60,585 bases of DNA from Thermoplasmatota archaeon (lineage in GTDB: Archaea > Thermoplasmatota > JAKEGO01), in contig JANQNK010000016.1 of the NCBI GenBank assembly GCA_028279595.1, forward strand, positions 1 through 60,585, written 5' to 3'. Numbering within the stretch: position 1 is the first letter of the stretch; the number at the start of each line of letters is the position of its first letter. The notes under the pieces were generated by a model that searched no databases, was not told the DNA's origin, and worked only from the letters and a program-made list of their open reading frames with translations. The position numbers were made by a program, and so were the translations under genes. This document shows, in pieces, positions 8,199 through 17,173 of the stretch.

Positions 8199-8942
8199 AT
8201 GCCCATCGAATGGCACGAGGACGATGACCTGTATGCCGCGCTGGCCCCACTTTACTTCAACGAGGACAGGATAAGGCATGCCCGCAGGGAGGCAGGCCAT
8301 GTGATAGACCTCCTCATGCTCGAGGGCGGGGCACGTGTGCTCGACCTGGCCTGCGGTATCGGAAGGCACTCCCTCGAACTGTCCCGCCGGGGATTCGAGG
8401 TCACGGCCCTCGACCGGACATCCCAGTACATCGACACGGCGAGGGAGATGGCCCTCGTCGAGGGCCTGGACTTCGAGTTCATAGTGGGCGACATGAGGAC
8501 CTTCGAGAGGTCCGCGAGCTTCGACGCGATAATCAACATGCGTACATCCTTCGGCATGTTCGATGACCCGTCCGATGATCTTAAGGTGGCTCGGAATGTC
8601 TGCGCGAATCTCGTCGATGGAGGAGCACTGCTGATCGAGATGATAGGACGCGAGATCCTCGAACGCGGTTTCTCGGGCGATGACGAGATCACCATCGACG
8701 ACGTGACCTACCGTGAATCACGGTCCCTGGCGGGCGACGGAGGGTCCATAGTGAACCGCCTGACCATCGAGGGTCCGGAAGGTCCGATCGAGATCGACTA
8801 TTCCTACAGGCTGTACTCGAAGGATTCGATAACCAGACTTCTCAGGCACGTGGGATTCCGAGACGTGTCCGTCTTCGGCGGACTAGATGGAAGACCCTAC
8901 GACGAGGGCGCCGTCAACCTGGTCGCCGTCGGAAGGAAATGA
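8199..8942 (+). CDS. SAM-dependent methyltransferase (class I)
   Basis: The 247-residue protein has a Rossmann methyltransferase core: motif I VLDLACGIGRHSLEL near residue 47, an acidic end of strand 2 (VTALDRTSQYI), then GDMRTF and a DAIINMRTSFGMF motif-IV region. It resembles the methyltransferase domain 25/11 group, which act on small molecules or proteins; the substrate cannot be read from the sequence. It follows the membrane protein gene without a gap and converges on the radical SAM/SPASM gene. Confidence 0.85.
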   Translation: MPIEWHEDDDLYAALAPLYFNEDRIRHARREAGHVIDLLMLEGGARVLDLACGIGRHSLELSRRGFEVTALDRTSQYIDTAREMALVEGLDFEFIVGDMRTFERSASFDAIINMRTSFGMFDDPSDDLKVARNVCANLVDGGALLIEMIGREILERGFSGDDEITIDDVTYRESRSLAGDGGSIVNRLTIEGPEGPIEIDYSYRLYSKDSITRLLRHVGFRDVSVFGGLDGRPYDEGAVNLVAVGRK

Positions 8943-8948
8943 TCGGGT

Positions 8949-10424
8949 TCAATCGCCCGTGTTCAGGTTCCAGCAGTACGGATTGGCTGCGAAGAAATCA
9001 CCGGTGAACTTGTAGGCCTCTCCCCTGCAGCCTCCCTCGCAGACCGACCTGAGGTCGCACTCAGCGCATTCTGCTATCGTACCTGTCTTCACCCTGAAGC
9101 ACCGGAACGACTCGGGATCGTTCCAGATCGAATCGAGTGGATCATCGTTGAGGTTCCCGACCCTGTATGCCTCCTCACCGTAGAAGAGGTAGCACGGGTA
9201 GACGTCACCGTCGGCGGTGGCGAAGCACTGCGCCCGCCCCGCGCTGCATCGGTAGTCGATATCGCCTGCAGGCACATCGCCCCTCTCGGTCCCGAGCCCG
9301 AACCTCGGGTTGAGGCGGATCTCGAGTCTGTCCCGGTACCTCGGTTCGACCTCATCCATCATTTCCCTGTAGAACTCACGATACTCGTCGGGGGTCAGCA
9401 TCAGCTTCTCCATGTTCTGCAATCCCCTCCCGACGGGGAACTCGTCGATGACCTTGAGGATGGAAACGTCCAGTTCCACCAGCAGATCGATCAACGGCTC
9501 GAACTCCCGCCAGTTCAGCTTCGTTACCACTGCATTGACTATGATGTTCATCCCGAGGGACCTCGCCATCCTGATGTTCTCGATCACCTGTCGATGGCTC
9601 CCCTCGACGCCTCTCAACCGCTGGTAGGTCTCCGGGTCCGCGCTGTCGAGGCTGATGGTGAGATACTCGACTCCAAGGCCCTTCAACCGCTCCACGGTGG
9701 CCCGGTCGAGGAGCATGCCGTTCGTCGGGAACGAGATATCGATCCCACGGCGGTGGGTCTCCTCGAGGAGTTCCATGAAACGGGACTCTATGGTGGGTTC
9801 CCCTCCGAGGAAGTTGATCTGGACGACCCCCATGGATGATAGCGTATCAAGCACTCCCAAGCTGTATTCCCAGTCGAGCGTGTCGGAAGCGCCGTCCAAC
9901 CTGGCCGAGGCGGTCGCGTAACAGTGAGAGCACCTCATGTTGCACTCTCGGGTGATCTCCCAGTGGAACTGGAGCGGTGCCGAATAATGGTCCATTTCCG
10001 GAAGGTCTGCCCATGCCTCTTCGAGGCGTCCGATGGTCGTCTGTAGGTCGATGTCCGCGACGGATGTGTCTTCCCCTCTCCGGACGAAACCGCGGTCCTC
10101 CATGGACGAGAGGAATTCCATGACGTCCACCCGAACCTCGGACTCTGGGCGGCCGTAGTGTGTCGATAAGACTTCAACGAGGTCCTCTGTTCGGGCTCCT
10201 CCTCCCCTTGCGACCTCGCAGACCAGGGTTCCGAACGGGTCGAGCTCTGCGAAATCGAACAGTTTCCTTCTGAATATGACGCTCCCGAAATGCTCCAGTC
10301 GCAGGTCGACGTCCTTCTCAAGATGGAACTCCTTCAATTCCGGCCCCCCTCGGATCACATCATCATTGACCGATCGGCTCTCGAACATCGAAGCCCACAA
10401 CATCGGCGGCAATGACCCTAGCAT
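8949..10424 (-). CDS. Radical SAM/SPASM peptide maturase with PqqD-like N-terminal domain
   Basis: Residues about 34-115 look like a PqqD-type peptide-binding (RRE) domain: a beta start LEKDVDLRLEHFG, DPFGTLVCEVARGG, then helices ending in GFVRRG. The radical SAM domain carries CNMRCSHC (Cys161, 165, 168) and LGGEPTIE. A SPASM region follows with CSAGRAQC, YPCYLF, CAECDLRSVC, GGCRGEAY and NPYC for auxiliary iron-sulfur clusters. This arrangement is typical of enzymes that modify ribosomally made peptides, such as PqqE and MftC. AGGGGG precedes ATG 10424. A 27-aa gene with its own promoter lies 47 bases upstream and is the obvious substrate candidate. Confidence 0.88.
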   Translation of the reverse strand: MLGSLPPMLWASMFESRSVNDDVIRGGPELKEFHLEKDVDLRLEHFGSVIFRRKLFDFAELDPFGTLVCEVARGGGARTEDLVEVLSTHYGRPESEVRVDVMEFLSSMEDRGFVRRGEDTSVADIDLQTTIGRLEEAWADLPEMDHYSAPLQFHWEITRECNMRCSHCYATASARLDGASDTLDWEYSLGVLDTLSSMGVVQINFLGGEPTIESRFMELLEETHRRGIDISFPTNGMLLDRATVERLKGLGVEYLTISLDSADPETYQRLRGVEGSHRQVIENIRMARSLGMNIIVNAVVTKLNWREFEPLIDLLVELDVSILKVIDEFPVGRGLQNMEKLMLTPDEYREFYREMMDEVEPRYRDRLEIRLNPRFGLGTERGDVPAGDIDYRCSAGRAQCFATADGDVYPCYLFYGEEAYRVGNLNDDPLDSIWNDPESFRCFRVKTGTIAECAECDLRSVCEGGCRGEAYKFTGDFFAANPYCWNLNTGD

Positions 10425-10471
10425 TGGCCCCCTGCATCGTGGACTGCGTATCCGGATCCAGCCGTACGGTA

Positions 10472-10555
10472 TCAGTATATGTTGTAGTAACCGCAGGGTT
10501 TACAGCTGTTCTCGGACTCCCTGAGCTTCGGTCTCTCGTATTCGGAGAGCTTCAA
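10472..10555 (-). CDS. Putative RiPP precursor peptide (27 aa, TTG start)
   Basis: This tiny gene reads on the minus strand from TTG 10555 to TGA at 10472. GGGGTGAT sits 3 bases before the TTG, the same spacing seen before the Lrp gene. A TATA box at 10588-10598 predicts transcription about 10 bases before the start. The peptide has a charged leader-like half containing SEYERPKLRESE and a C-terminal CKPCGYYNIY. A terminal aliphatic-tyrosine pair (IY) recalls the VY end of mycofactocin precursor MftA, where the maturase decarboxylates the tyrosine; that link is inference. The maturase gene follows in the same transcript. Confidence 0.65.
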   Translation of the reverse strand: MKLSEYERPKLRESENSCKPCGYYNIY

Positions 10556-10587
10556 TGCATCACCCCTTGGGACCGAGAACGGTTTCG

Positions 10588-10598
10588 CATTTATAGAG
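10588..10598 (-). promoter_or_regulatory. TATA box for the peptide/maturase operon
   Basis: Minus-strand CTCTATAAATG is a good archaeal TATA element. The expected transcript start is near 10567, which leaves a leader of about 12 bases holding the GGGGTGAT site before TTG 10555. Confidence 0.65.
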
Positions 10599-10702
10599 GC
10601 TGTCCCTGATTCCCTGAGGGTACATCTGTCCGGCTGGATCGCCGACAGGCTCCTTATTTCGACCATAAACTCTTTTAGAACCCACAGGACATTACGTGTC
10701 AG

Positions 10703-12079
10703 ATGCCCCTTCTGGACGAACTTAGGTCGGCGGCGCCCGACGCGGTGGTCTCTGCGGACAGCGACGACCTGCTGGCTTACCGCGATATCCACGGCGAGTC
10801 GGGCCGGATCTCATGCATCGTCGTCCCGGGCACGAACGAGGACGTTCTCGCGGTGCTCCGTTACTGCAATTCTCACGAGATCCCCGTCGTCCCGTGGGGC
10901 GGAGGCACGAACCTGGCCGGAGCCCTGACACCATCCAGGAGGGCGGTCGCGGTCGACATGAAGCGTCTGAACACCATCACGGTCGAGCCCGACTCTCTGA
11001 TGGTCAAGGCCGGTGCGGGCGCCACCCCTGACGAGGTGGACAGGCGTCTCAGGGTGCACGGGTTGAGGTTCCATCATGATCCCTGGAGCCGGAGGTCGGC
11101 GACCATCGGCGGCGCCCTGGCACTGGACTCCGCCGGAACGCTGTATCACGGATACGGAAGGGTCGGTGCCGAGGTGGTGTCGATGACAGTGGCCCTTCCC
11201 GACGGATCGATCGTGGATGTCGACAACGATCCGGACGGGCGCGGCCTGTCGACCTCAACCTTCATCGGCTCCGAAGGCGTTCTCGGTTTGATCCTCGAGG
11301 CGACCTTCATGGTCCACCCGACCCCTGAGACCTACAGGACGGCGGGATTCGGTTTCCGCAAGCTGGAGAGGATGGTCGACGGGCTACAGGCCCTGGCCGA
11401 TGCGGACCTCCATCCCGACTCGTTCATCGGAGGCAGCATCCCAAGGGCGGTCGCGGCTCTTCAACCGGCTACCGAGAGAGCGATGATGAAGGCGCTCGGG
11501 ATACGCTGCGGTCTCTTCGTCTACTACGAGGGTGAAGAGGGGCCGGTCGGGGAGCGGACATCGGCCGCTGTGAAGGTCCTCTCGAAGTACGGGAAGAAGA
11601 TGCCCCAGAAGTACTCAGACGAGTGGTGGCCGAACAGGCACACCTATTTCGAGGCGAACCAGGGAGCCGTCGAGGCGAACCTGATGACCCACGTATTCGA
11701 CCTCATCATCCCCCAGGACAGTACATTGGAGATGGCCGGCAGGGTCGATGTGCTCGCTGCAGAGACAGGGTTCACCGACGCTCTATCTCACACACTCTTC
11801 ACGGCGCTTGATGCGTACACCGTCGCATTGTATATCGAACCGAACCGGTTCGGATCTCCGGAGTTCAGGGCCTTCGAGCACGGACTCAACGAGGCCGCCC
11901 TCGAGCTCGGCACGGTCATGCGAATACACGGATACGGTTCCCATTTCAGCCCGGACATCGTCCGAAGGTCCCTCGGGGACCGGCTGGCCGAACTGGTCCA
12001 GTCCAAGATCAGGCTCGATCCCAACGGTATCCTGAACCCCGGGATACTCATCCCCGACAGCTCGGAGGTGGACCGTTGA
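10703..12079 (+). CDS. FAD-linked oxidase, GlcD/D-lactate dehydrogenase-like
   Basis: This 458-residue flavoprotein probably oxidises a 2-hydroxy acid such as glycolate or D-lactate. The PCMH-type FAD-binding domain is clear: VVPWGGGTNLAGAL at about residue 70, then RRSATIGGALALDSAG and GSEGVLGLILEATF. The C-terminal FAD-oxidase cap ends with LDPNGILNPGIL, the usual family ending. It overlaps the next gene by four bases (TTGA), which encodes the iron-sulfur partner. The nearest upstream gene is the divergent RiPP-like operon. The substrate is not determined by the sequence. Confidence 0.9.
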   Translation: MPLLDELRSAAPDAVVSADSDDLLAYRDIHGESGRISCIVVPGTNEDVLAVLRYCNSHEIPVVPWGGGTNLAGALTPSRRAVAVDMKRLNTITVEPDSLMVKAGAGATPDEVDRRLRVHGLRFHHDPWSRRSATIGGALALDSAGTLYHGYGRVGAEVVSMTVALPDGSIVDVDNDPDGRGLSTSTFIGSEGVLGLILEATFMVHPTPETYRTAGFGFRKLERMVDGLQALADADLHPDSFIGGSIPRAVAALQPATERAMMKALGIRCGLFVYYEGEEGPVGERTSAAVKVLSKYGKKMPQKYSDEWWPNRHTYFEANQGAVEANLMTHVFDLIIPQDSTLEMAGRVDVLAAETGFTDALSHTLFTALDAYTVALYIEPNRFGSPEFRAFEHGLNEAALELGTVMRIHGYGSHFSPDIVRRSLGDRLAELVQSKIRLDPNGILNPGILIPDSSEVDR

Positions 12080-13203
12080 CCGACGCAAAGCGCGCGAGGT
12101 TGTCCGTCGAGGAGGTCCTCTCGCATCTCGAACTCTGCGCATCGGCGGAATGTTCGTTCTGCCGCGATGGCTGTCCATCGTACCGTGCCTTCCTCCTCGA
12201 GTCGAAGGCCCCCCGGGGAAAGAACAGGGTCCTCATGAAGCGTCTTCCGGAAGGCGACGACGGGATCCGATCGCTGTCTACCGTCGCCTACGAATGTTCG
12301 GTGTGCGGCCGTTGCTCCGAGGTATGCATCAGCGGCGGGGATACATTCTCCATCATCCCCGAGATCAGGGCCCGCCTAGCGGAGGAGGGCTCGGTCCCCA
12401 ATGTGCTGGAGAAGGGTGCCCGGGACGCAATGAAGACAGGCACACCATACAGTTCCAAGGACCGGTCATGGGCCGACGGACTGCCAGGGAAGGGCAAGGT
12501 CGGCTACTTCCCTGGCTGCAACTTCATGGCGAACGAACCGGACGTCCCCAAGAGGACCGTCCACCTTCTCGGTAGGCTCGGGATAGAACCCGTGCCGATC
12601 AGCGACCACTGCTGCGGCGGTCCTGCGTTCAACGCGGGGCTCACCGACCTGTTCCACGAGAACGCCGAAGCGTTCATCGCTGACCTGAAGGAGAAGGGTG
12701 TTAGAAAGGTCATCCTGTCATGTCCTGGCTGTCTCAACATCCTCAGGAACGAGTTCCCGAAGAGCGGGGTCGAGTTCGTCCATCTGGTCCAGGTCCTTGC
12801 CGAGGCCGACGTCAGCGGAAGGATCGGCATGAGGGTCGCCTATCATGATCCCTGCAACCTGGGTCGGAAGAGCTACGTCGTCGATCCACCGAGAGCGTTG
12901 CTCAAGGCGATCGGCTGCGAGGTCCTCGAGTTCGCCGACAGCGGTCCCGATTCCGCCTGCTGCGGCGGAGGCGGAGGATTCGCAACGCTGCACCCGGACG
13001 GTTCCGCCGTGTCATCCACCGATCGGGTGACCGAGGCGCTTGAGATGGGTGCGGATGCGATCGTGACCGCATGCCGGACGTGCAGGGACCGCCTTGCTGA
13101 AGCGGCCGGGGACAGGATCCCGGTCTACCTGGTGCTCGACCTGGCTGACGGGACCATCGACGGGTTCGAGTCGGCGCTGGAAGGGGGTGCCGTTCACGAC
13201 TGA
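12076..13203 (+). CDS. Iron-sulfur oxidoreductase subunit with CCG domains (GlcF-like)
   Basis: The 375-residue product has two N-terminal ferredoxin-type cysteine clusters, CASAECSFCRDGCP and CSVCGRCSEVC. Two CCG (heterodisulfide reductase subunit B-like) domains follow, with DHCCGGPAFNAGL, SCPGCLNIL, YHDPCNLGR and SACCGGGGGF. This is the electron-transfer partner of GlcD-like flavoproteins, passing electrons to a quinone or other acceptor. Translation begins at TTG within the stop of the flavoprotein gene, so the two are coupled. GlcE is absent here. Confidence 0.9.
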   Translation: MTDAKRARLSVEEVLSHLELCASAECSFCRDGCPSYRAFLLESKAPRGKNRVLMKRLPEGDDGIRSLSTVAYECSVCGRCSEVCISGGDTFSIIPEIRARLAEEGSVPNVLEKGARDAMKTGTPYSSKDRSWADGLPGKGKVGYFPGCNFMANEPDVPKRTVHLLGRLGIEPVPISDHCCGGPAFNAGLTDLFHENAEAFIADLKEKGVRKVILSCPGCLNILRNEFPKSGVEFVHLVQVLAEADVSGRIGMRVAYHDPCNLGRKSYVVDPPRALLKAIGCEVLEFADSGPDSACCGGGGGFATLHPDGSAVSSTDRVTEALEMGADAIVTACRTCRDRLAEAAGDRIPVYLVLDLADGTIDGFESALEGGAVHD

Positions 13204-13771
13204 GGTCGAGATCGAATGGGCTCCTGCATCGGACGCCGAGGAGCTCGCAGACGTCCTCGCTCCCGCGTTCGAGGACTACGTCAGCGTCGTCATCGGCGAC
13301 ATGGACAGGGCGAAGCGGGTCATACCCAAGATCATCCGCTCGATGGACGGGATAATGTACAAGGCCGTCGCCGACGGACGGACCGTCGGTGCGATAATCG
13401 TCACCACGGAGAGGCCGCGCTTCCTCGCCAGGAACGCTCTCTCGATGCTCATCTCCCTGGGTCCGGTCAGGGCCGCCAGGGCGAACTCGATCGCGAAGGA
13501 CTACATGAGGAGCGAACCCGAGCGCCGGAAGGATGAAGGCTGGGTCGAGGCGGTCGGTGTGCTCGAGGACGCCCGCCGGAAGGGCGTCGGCTCGATGCTT
13601 GTACGCATGGCAGCGGACGAGGTCGGAAAGCGCGGGAAGCGGGCGCTCAGCCTGGCCGTCAAGAGGGACAGCCCGGCAGTTGAGTTCTACGAGGGTCTCG
13701 GTTTCGTCAAGGCAGGCGAGTTCGACAACAAGCTTGGCGATTGGTATCGTATGCGCCTGGACCTTCTCTAG
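13187..13771 (+). CDS. GNAT family N-acetyltransferase
   Basis: The 194-residue protein shows the GNAT acetyl-CoA site in VLEDARRKGVGSMLVRM (R/QxxGxG/A pattern) and the C-terminal SPAVEFYEGLGFVKAGEF strand-helix. No ATG is available near the family start. GTG 13187, overlapping the upstream gene by 17 bases, is the best start. It is probably translated with GlcD/GlcF. Substrate unknown; it could acetylate a protein terminus or a small amine. Confidence 0.8.
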   Translation: MPFTTEVEIEWAPASDAEELADVLAPAFEDYVSVVIGDMDRAKRVIPKIIRSMDGIMYKAVADGRTVGAIIVTTERPRFLARNALSMLISLGPVRAARANSIAKDYMRSEPERRKDEGWVEAVGVLEDARRKGVGSMLVRMAADEVGKRGKRALSLAVKRDSPAVEFYEGLGFVKAGEFDNKLGDWYRMRLDLL

Positions 13772-13797
13772 ACTTGTGTAACGGATTTCCGGAAAAA

Positions 13798-13807
13798 CTT
13801 TTATAGG
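13798..13807 (+). promoter_or_regulatory. TATA box for subtilisin gene
   Basis: CTTTTATAGG lies about 45 bases before ATG 13848, giving an expected leader of about 20 bases. Confidence 0.5.
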
Positions 13808-13847
13808 ATGGACGATGGGTTGTAGTCCCACAGCGAGGCACGATAGT

Positions 13848-15689
13848 ATGGATTTCGAAACGATACAGCTTCGGCGGATCACGACGGTCATCCTGATGTC
13901 AATGCTGGTGCTCATGGCGCTCCCAGTGAACGCGATGGCGCCGGCCGAGGTCTCCCCAACGGCAACGGTGGAGACCCCCTGGTGGGACGACACCGTGATG
14001 GACGAGGACGGGGACCACATCCACGATGCACTGGAGATAACAATCGAGATGGGCGCGTTCATCGAGAACGGCAGGATATCCGTCCTCGTGGACTTCGATC
14101 ACACCCCTACAGCGGAGGACGAGCTCGCCCTCATCGAGGCCGTCAGCTTCAAACCCAGGTTCAGGTTCCACGCCATCGATATCATCTCGGGGACGGTCCC
14201 GGTCGAGTTGGTGGACGACCTCCTGGACGTTCCAGGCGTGGTTTTCGTGTCCTTCAACGGACCTGTCGGGCTCATGCTCGATGTCGCCGTACCCCAGCAC
14301 AACATGCCCGAGGTCTGGGACCTCGGCTTCACCGGCGAGGGAATGAACATCGCAGTCATCGACACAGGAATCGACGGTCTCCATGTCGGCGTCGACGACT
14401 TCGATGACAATATAGTCACATACGATCCGAAGATAATTGCGTTCTACGACGCCATCAACAGCCCGGAGCAGACCGACGGCTCCACCACACCCTACGACGA
14501 CCACGGTCACGGGTCGCACTGCGCCGGGATATCCGCCGGCACCGGTGCCCCGGGATACGACTACGTCGGCATCTCTCCAGGCTCGGCCCTCATCGGGGTG
14601 AAGGTACTGGACGGCGGCGGCAGCGGGTCCTTCGACCAGGTCATGGCAGGAATGCAATGGTGCATCGACAAGCGCGAGGAGTTCAACATCCGGGCAGCCA
14701 CGATGAGCCTGGGTGGTGTATGGCTGATCGAGCTAACGCAGTCCCAGGAGGAGCGACTGACGACCCTCGCCAACACGATGGTCCACGAGGGGATCGCCCT
14801 CTGTATAGCAGCCGGGAACGATGGACTCTACGGGACGATAGGGACCCCTGGTGCCGCCAGGGACGTCATCACGGTCGGAGCTACCGATCACAACCGCGAC
14901 CTCGCGGTCTATTCCAGCAAGGGTCCGACCTACGAGGGACTCATCAAACCCAACGTAGCGGGGGTCGGCGGCGGAGCCGGCTTCGGCAGCGGAGGTGTCA
15001 TGTCCGTCGCAGCCAACAGCGGAGACCAGTACACCGCAATGAGCGGCACAAGCATGGCGACACCGATGGTCGCCGGGATCATGACCGTCATTCTCGAGGC
15101 AAATCCCGACCTCGATCCCTTGACGGTCCGGAGCATCCTCGAATACACATCCGAATACAGGTGGCTGACCGATCCGTCAAGGCCGAACAACGACTACGGC
15201 TGGGGCTTCGTCGAGGCCGATGCGGCACTCGAGGCCGCCCTGCTCGTGGATCCCAGCCTCAAGATATCACTGGACCCGGAACCCGAGAGGCAGAACTTCA
15301 CCAATGACAATCAGACACGTTCCATATACGTCGCCCAGCAGTACGACACCCTCACCTTCAGCGTGGAGGGCAACGCCTCGAACCTCGAGTGGAGGAACGT
15401 CGACGGCGGTGGATGGCGTGAGGGCGACGACCTGTCCAAGGACGACGGGTACATGGAGATCGTGCTCGACGGCACCATCTTCCCCGTCGGCAACCACTCC
15501 TTCTGGGTGAGGGCCACCGGACCGGATGGGGTCAGCAATCCCGTGCATGTCGAGATCCACATATCCGAGGGTCAGGAGTCGAAGGGCTCCTCCGGTGACG
15601 ATGACGAGATGGACTACACGTTCCCGCTCATAGGCATCGTGGTGGTCGTCGCAGCAGTGGCCTTCATATTCGGACGTAAGTCGAGCTGA
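13848..15689 (+). CDS. Secreted subtilisin-like serine protease (S8), membrane-anchored
   Basis: The 613-residue precursor has an N-terminal signal (TTVILMSMLVLMALPVNAMA), a propeptide to about residue 155 and a subtilase domain with the full triad: Asp in AVIDTGIDG, His in DDHGHGSHCAG and Ser in MSGTSMATPMVAG. A beta-rich P-domain or Ig-like region follows. The protein ends in an acidic linker, one transmembrane helix (FPLIGIVVVVAAVAFIFG) and RKSS, so it should be an outward-facing cell-surface protease. ATG 13848 has GAGG upstream; an ATG at 13815 precedes the likely transcript start. Confidence 0.92.
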   Translation: MDFETIQLRRITTVILMSMLVLMALPVNAMAPAEVSPTATVETPWWDDTVMDEDGDHIHDALEITIEMGAFIENGRISVLVDFDHTPTAEDELALIEAVSFKPRFRFHAIDIISGTVPVELVDDLLDVPGVVFVSFNGPVGLMLDVAVPQHNMPEVWDLGFTGEGMNIAVIDTGIDGLHVGVDDFDDNIVTYDPKIIAFYDAINSPEQTDGSTTPYDDHGHGSHCAGISAGTGAPGYDYVGISPGSALIGVKVLDGGGSGSFDQVMAGMQWCIDKREEFNIRAATMSLGGVWLIELTQSQEERLTTLANTMVHEGIALCIAAGNDGLYGTIGTPGAARDVITVGATDHNRDLAVYSSKGPTYEGLIKPNVAGVGGGAGFGSGGVMSVAANSGDQYTAMSGTSMATPMVAGIMTVILEANPDLDPLTVRSILEYTSEYRWLTDPSRPNNDYGWGFVEADAALEAALLVDPSLKISLDPEPERQNFTNDNQTRSIYVAQQYDTLTFSVEGNASNLEWRNVDGGGWREGDDLSKDDGYMEIVLDGTIFPVGNHSFWVRATGPDGVSNPVHVEIHISEGQESKGSSGDDDEMDYTFPLIGIVVVVAAVAFIFGRKSS

Positions 15690-15756
15690 ACATGAGGTCA
15701 TGGGCGTCCAGACATGCGCATCACAGGGTATCCGGCAGCAGTTCGCTGACCGATAT

Positions 15757-15766
15757 ACTTATAAAC
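15757..15766 (+). promoter_or_regulatory. TATA box for rps8e operon
   Basis: ACTTATAAAC lies about 45 bases before ATG 15806. A CAGGTGAG ribosome binding site follows, as expected for a strongly expressed ribosomal gene. Confidence 0.65.
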
Positions 15767-15805
15767 GGCGTTGTGTAGTGTAGGGGCACTCAATCAGGTG
15801 AGACC

Positions 15806-16186
15806 ATGAGTATCTGGCAGGGTAAATCGAGACGCAAGTCGACCGGAGGACGCCGGATATACGCCCGGAAGAAGAGGAAGTACGAACTCGGAAGCGATAT
15901 CGTATTCATGACGCTGGGCGAGGCGAGGAAGAAGCGCGTCCGCGGACGCGGCGGCTCCATGAGGTTCCGTCTCCTTAGGGGACAGGTCGCCAACGTGGCC
16001 GACACCAAGAAGGGGACCACCAAGAAGGTCAAGATCCTCACCGTGCTAGAGAACCCTGCGAACCCGAACTACGTCAGGCGCAACATCATCACGAAGGGCG
16101 CCATCGTGGAGACGGAGGCGGGAAAGGCCCGCATCACCTCGAAACCCGGAAAGGACGGTGTCCTGAACGCGGTCCTGCTGAGGTGA
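15806..16186 (+). CDS. rps8e: 30S ribosomal protein S8e
   Basis: This is a 126-residue ribosomal protein, the usual archaeal length. The S8e signature is clear: [14 protein letters not shown] at the start, RKKRKYELG, then [16 protein letters not shown] and [18 protein letters not shown]. It is part of the small ribosomal subunit. It has its own TATA box and ribosome binding site, and srp19 starts four bases after its stop, so translation is probably coupled. Confidence 0.98.
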   Translation: MSIWQGKSRRKSTGGRRIYARKKRKYELGSDIVFMTLGEARKKRVRGRGGSMRFRLLRGQVANVADTKKGTTKKVKILTVLENPANPNYVRRNIITKGAIVETEAGKARITSKPGKDGVLNAVLLR

Positions 16187-16190
16187 GCTC

Positions 16191-16478
16191 ATGGTGTCCA
16201 AGGACGACGGCCGCCAGGTGATATGGCCCGTCTACCTTGACGCCAGCGTTTCTAGGGGCGACGGAAGGCGAGTTCCATCAGAGTGGGCCATCGAGGAGAT
16301 CGACGTCCACATGATCGCCAAGGTCGCCGAGGCCCTCGAGCTTCATCCCTCCATAGAGGAGGACGCCCGCTATCCGGGCGAGCTGGAGGCCCGCGGCAGG
16401 GTGCTCGTGGACCACGTGCAGCCGAAATCCAAGACAATCAGGATAATAGCCAAGCGCATCAAGTCAGGCAACTACTGA
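16191..16478 (+). CDS. srp19: Signal recognition particle 19 kDa protein
   Basis: The 95-residue product carries the SRP19 pattern: IWPVYLDASVSRGDGRRVP at the start and a C-terminal basic region (KTIRIIAKRIKSGNY). It binds the tips of SRP RNA helices 6 and 8 and promotes SRP54 loading. GAGGTGAG precedes ATG 16191. It follows rps8e directly and precedes a membrane protein gene by 9 bases, forming a three-gene operon. The SRP RNA itself is not in this window. Confidence 0.95.
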   Translation: MVSKDDGRQVIWPVYLDASVSRGDGRRVPSEWAIEEIDVHMIAKVAEALELHPSIEEDARYPGELEARGRVLVDHVQPKSKTIRIIAKRIKSGNY

Positions 16479-16487
16479 GGCGACGGC

Positions 16488-17171
16488 ATGGCCAAGAAGA
16501 GGAAGATAAAGGACAAGGAGGCCGAGGAGAAGGGCTTCCAGATCCCGGAGTTCGACCGGGCCGAGTACGAGCGGAAGGAGATCCGGGACGGGAAGCTTAC
16601 GATAGCTACCATCTTCTACGCCGCCGTCTTCGCCATGTTCTCGTTCGTCGTCGCCCTCTACGGGGATGACGCCACATCCGTGGGGATACTCATCGGTTTC
16701 GGCGGTATGTTCACCCTCAGGCACTTCCTGCGCCTTGCCGGATTCCGGCTGGACGAGCTCGAGACCAAGCATATCGTCGGGTACTCCATGCTCTTCCTGT
16801 TCACATGGCTCGCGATCTGGACCGTGATGTCCAATCCTCCCGCGTCCGACATATCCAGTCCCTCCATCGAGACTGTGGAGGTGAGGGAGAACGACAATGG
16901 ATCGTGGGTCAGGTCCAGCTATCCTGTGGAGTCGGATGAATCCCTCAGGGTCTATGCCAGGGTCTACGACTACGGCGACCTGGACGTGGTCAACATCGAG
17001 ATATGGACCAATGCCGGGGACCTCGAAGCGTCGGGCGATATGACCGAGGCCGATGACGGCTGGTATTACTTCGATCACACGTTCTCCAACGGTAACTGGG
17101 ACATCGTCGTAAAGGCGGTGGACACTGCCGAGAACTCGTCCGGAAAGAGGCTCAATGTGAACGCGATATGA
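16488..17171 (+). CDS. Membrane protein with C-terminal Ig-like domain
   Basis: The 227-residue protein begins with a highly charged cytoplasmic stretch (KKRKIKDKEAEEKG). It has three hydrophobic segments between residues about 38 and 115 (LTIATIFYAAVFAMFSFVV; GILIGFGGMFTL; YSMLFLFTWLAIWTVM). An extracytoplasmic domain of about 105 residues resembles an Ig-like or Big-type fold. No family is recognised. Its place directly after srp19 may hint at a role in membrane protein biogenesis, but that is only context. Confidence 0.75.
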   Translation: MAKKRKIKDKEAEEKGFQIPEFDRAEYERKEIRDGKLTIATIFYAAVFAMFSFVVALYGDDATSVGILIGFGGMFTLRHFLRLAGFRLDELETKHIVGYSMLFLFTWLAIWTVMSNPPASDISSPSIETVEVRENDNGSWVRSSYPVESDESLRVYARVYDYGDLDVVNIEIWTNAGDLEASGDMTEADDGWYYFDHTFSNGNWDIVVKAVDTAENSSGKRLNVNAI

Positions 17172-17173
17172 GC

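Noticed and set aside
10472..10792. A 106-residue minus-strand frame that ends with the peptide sequence
   Set aside because: Only the last 27 residues have a ribosome binding site and TATA box at the right places; the rest overlaps the GlcD gene and looks random.
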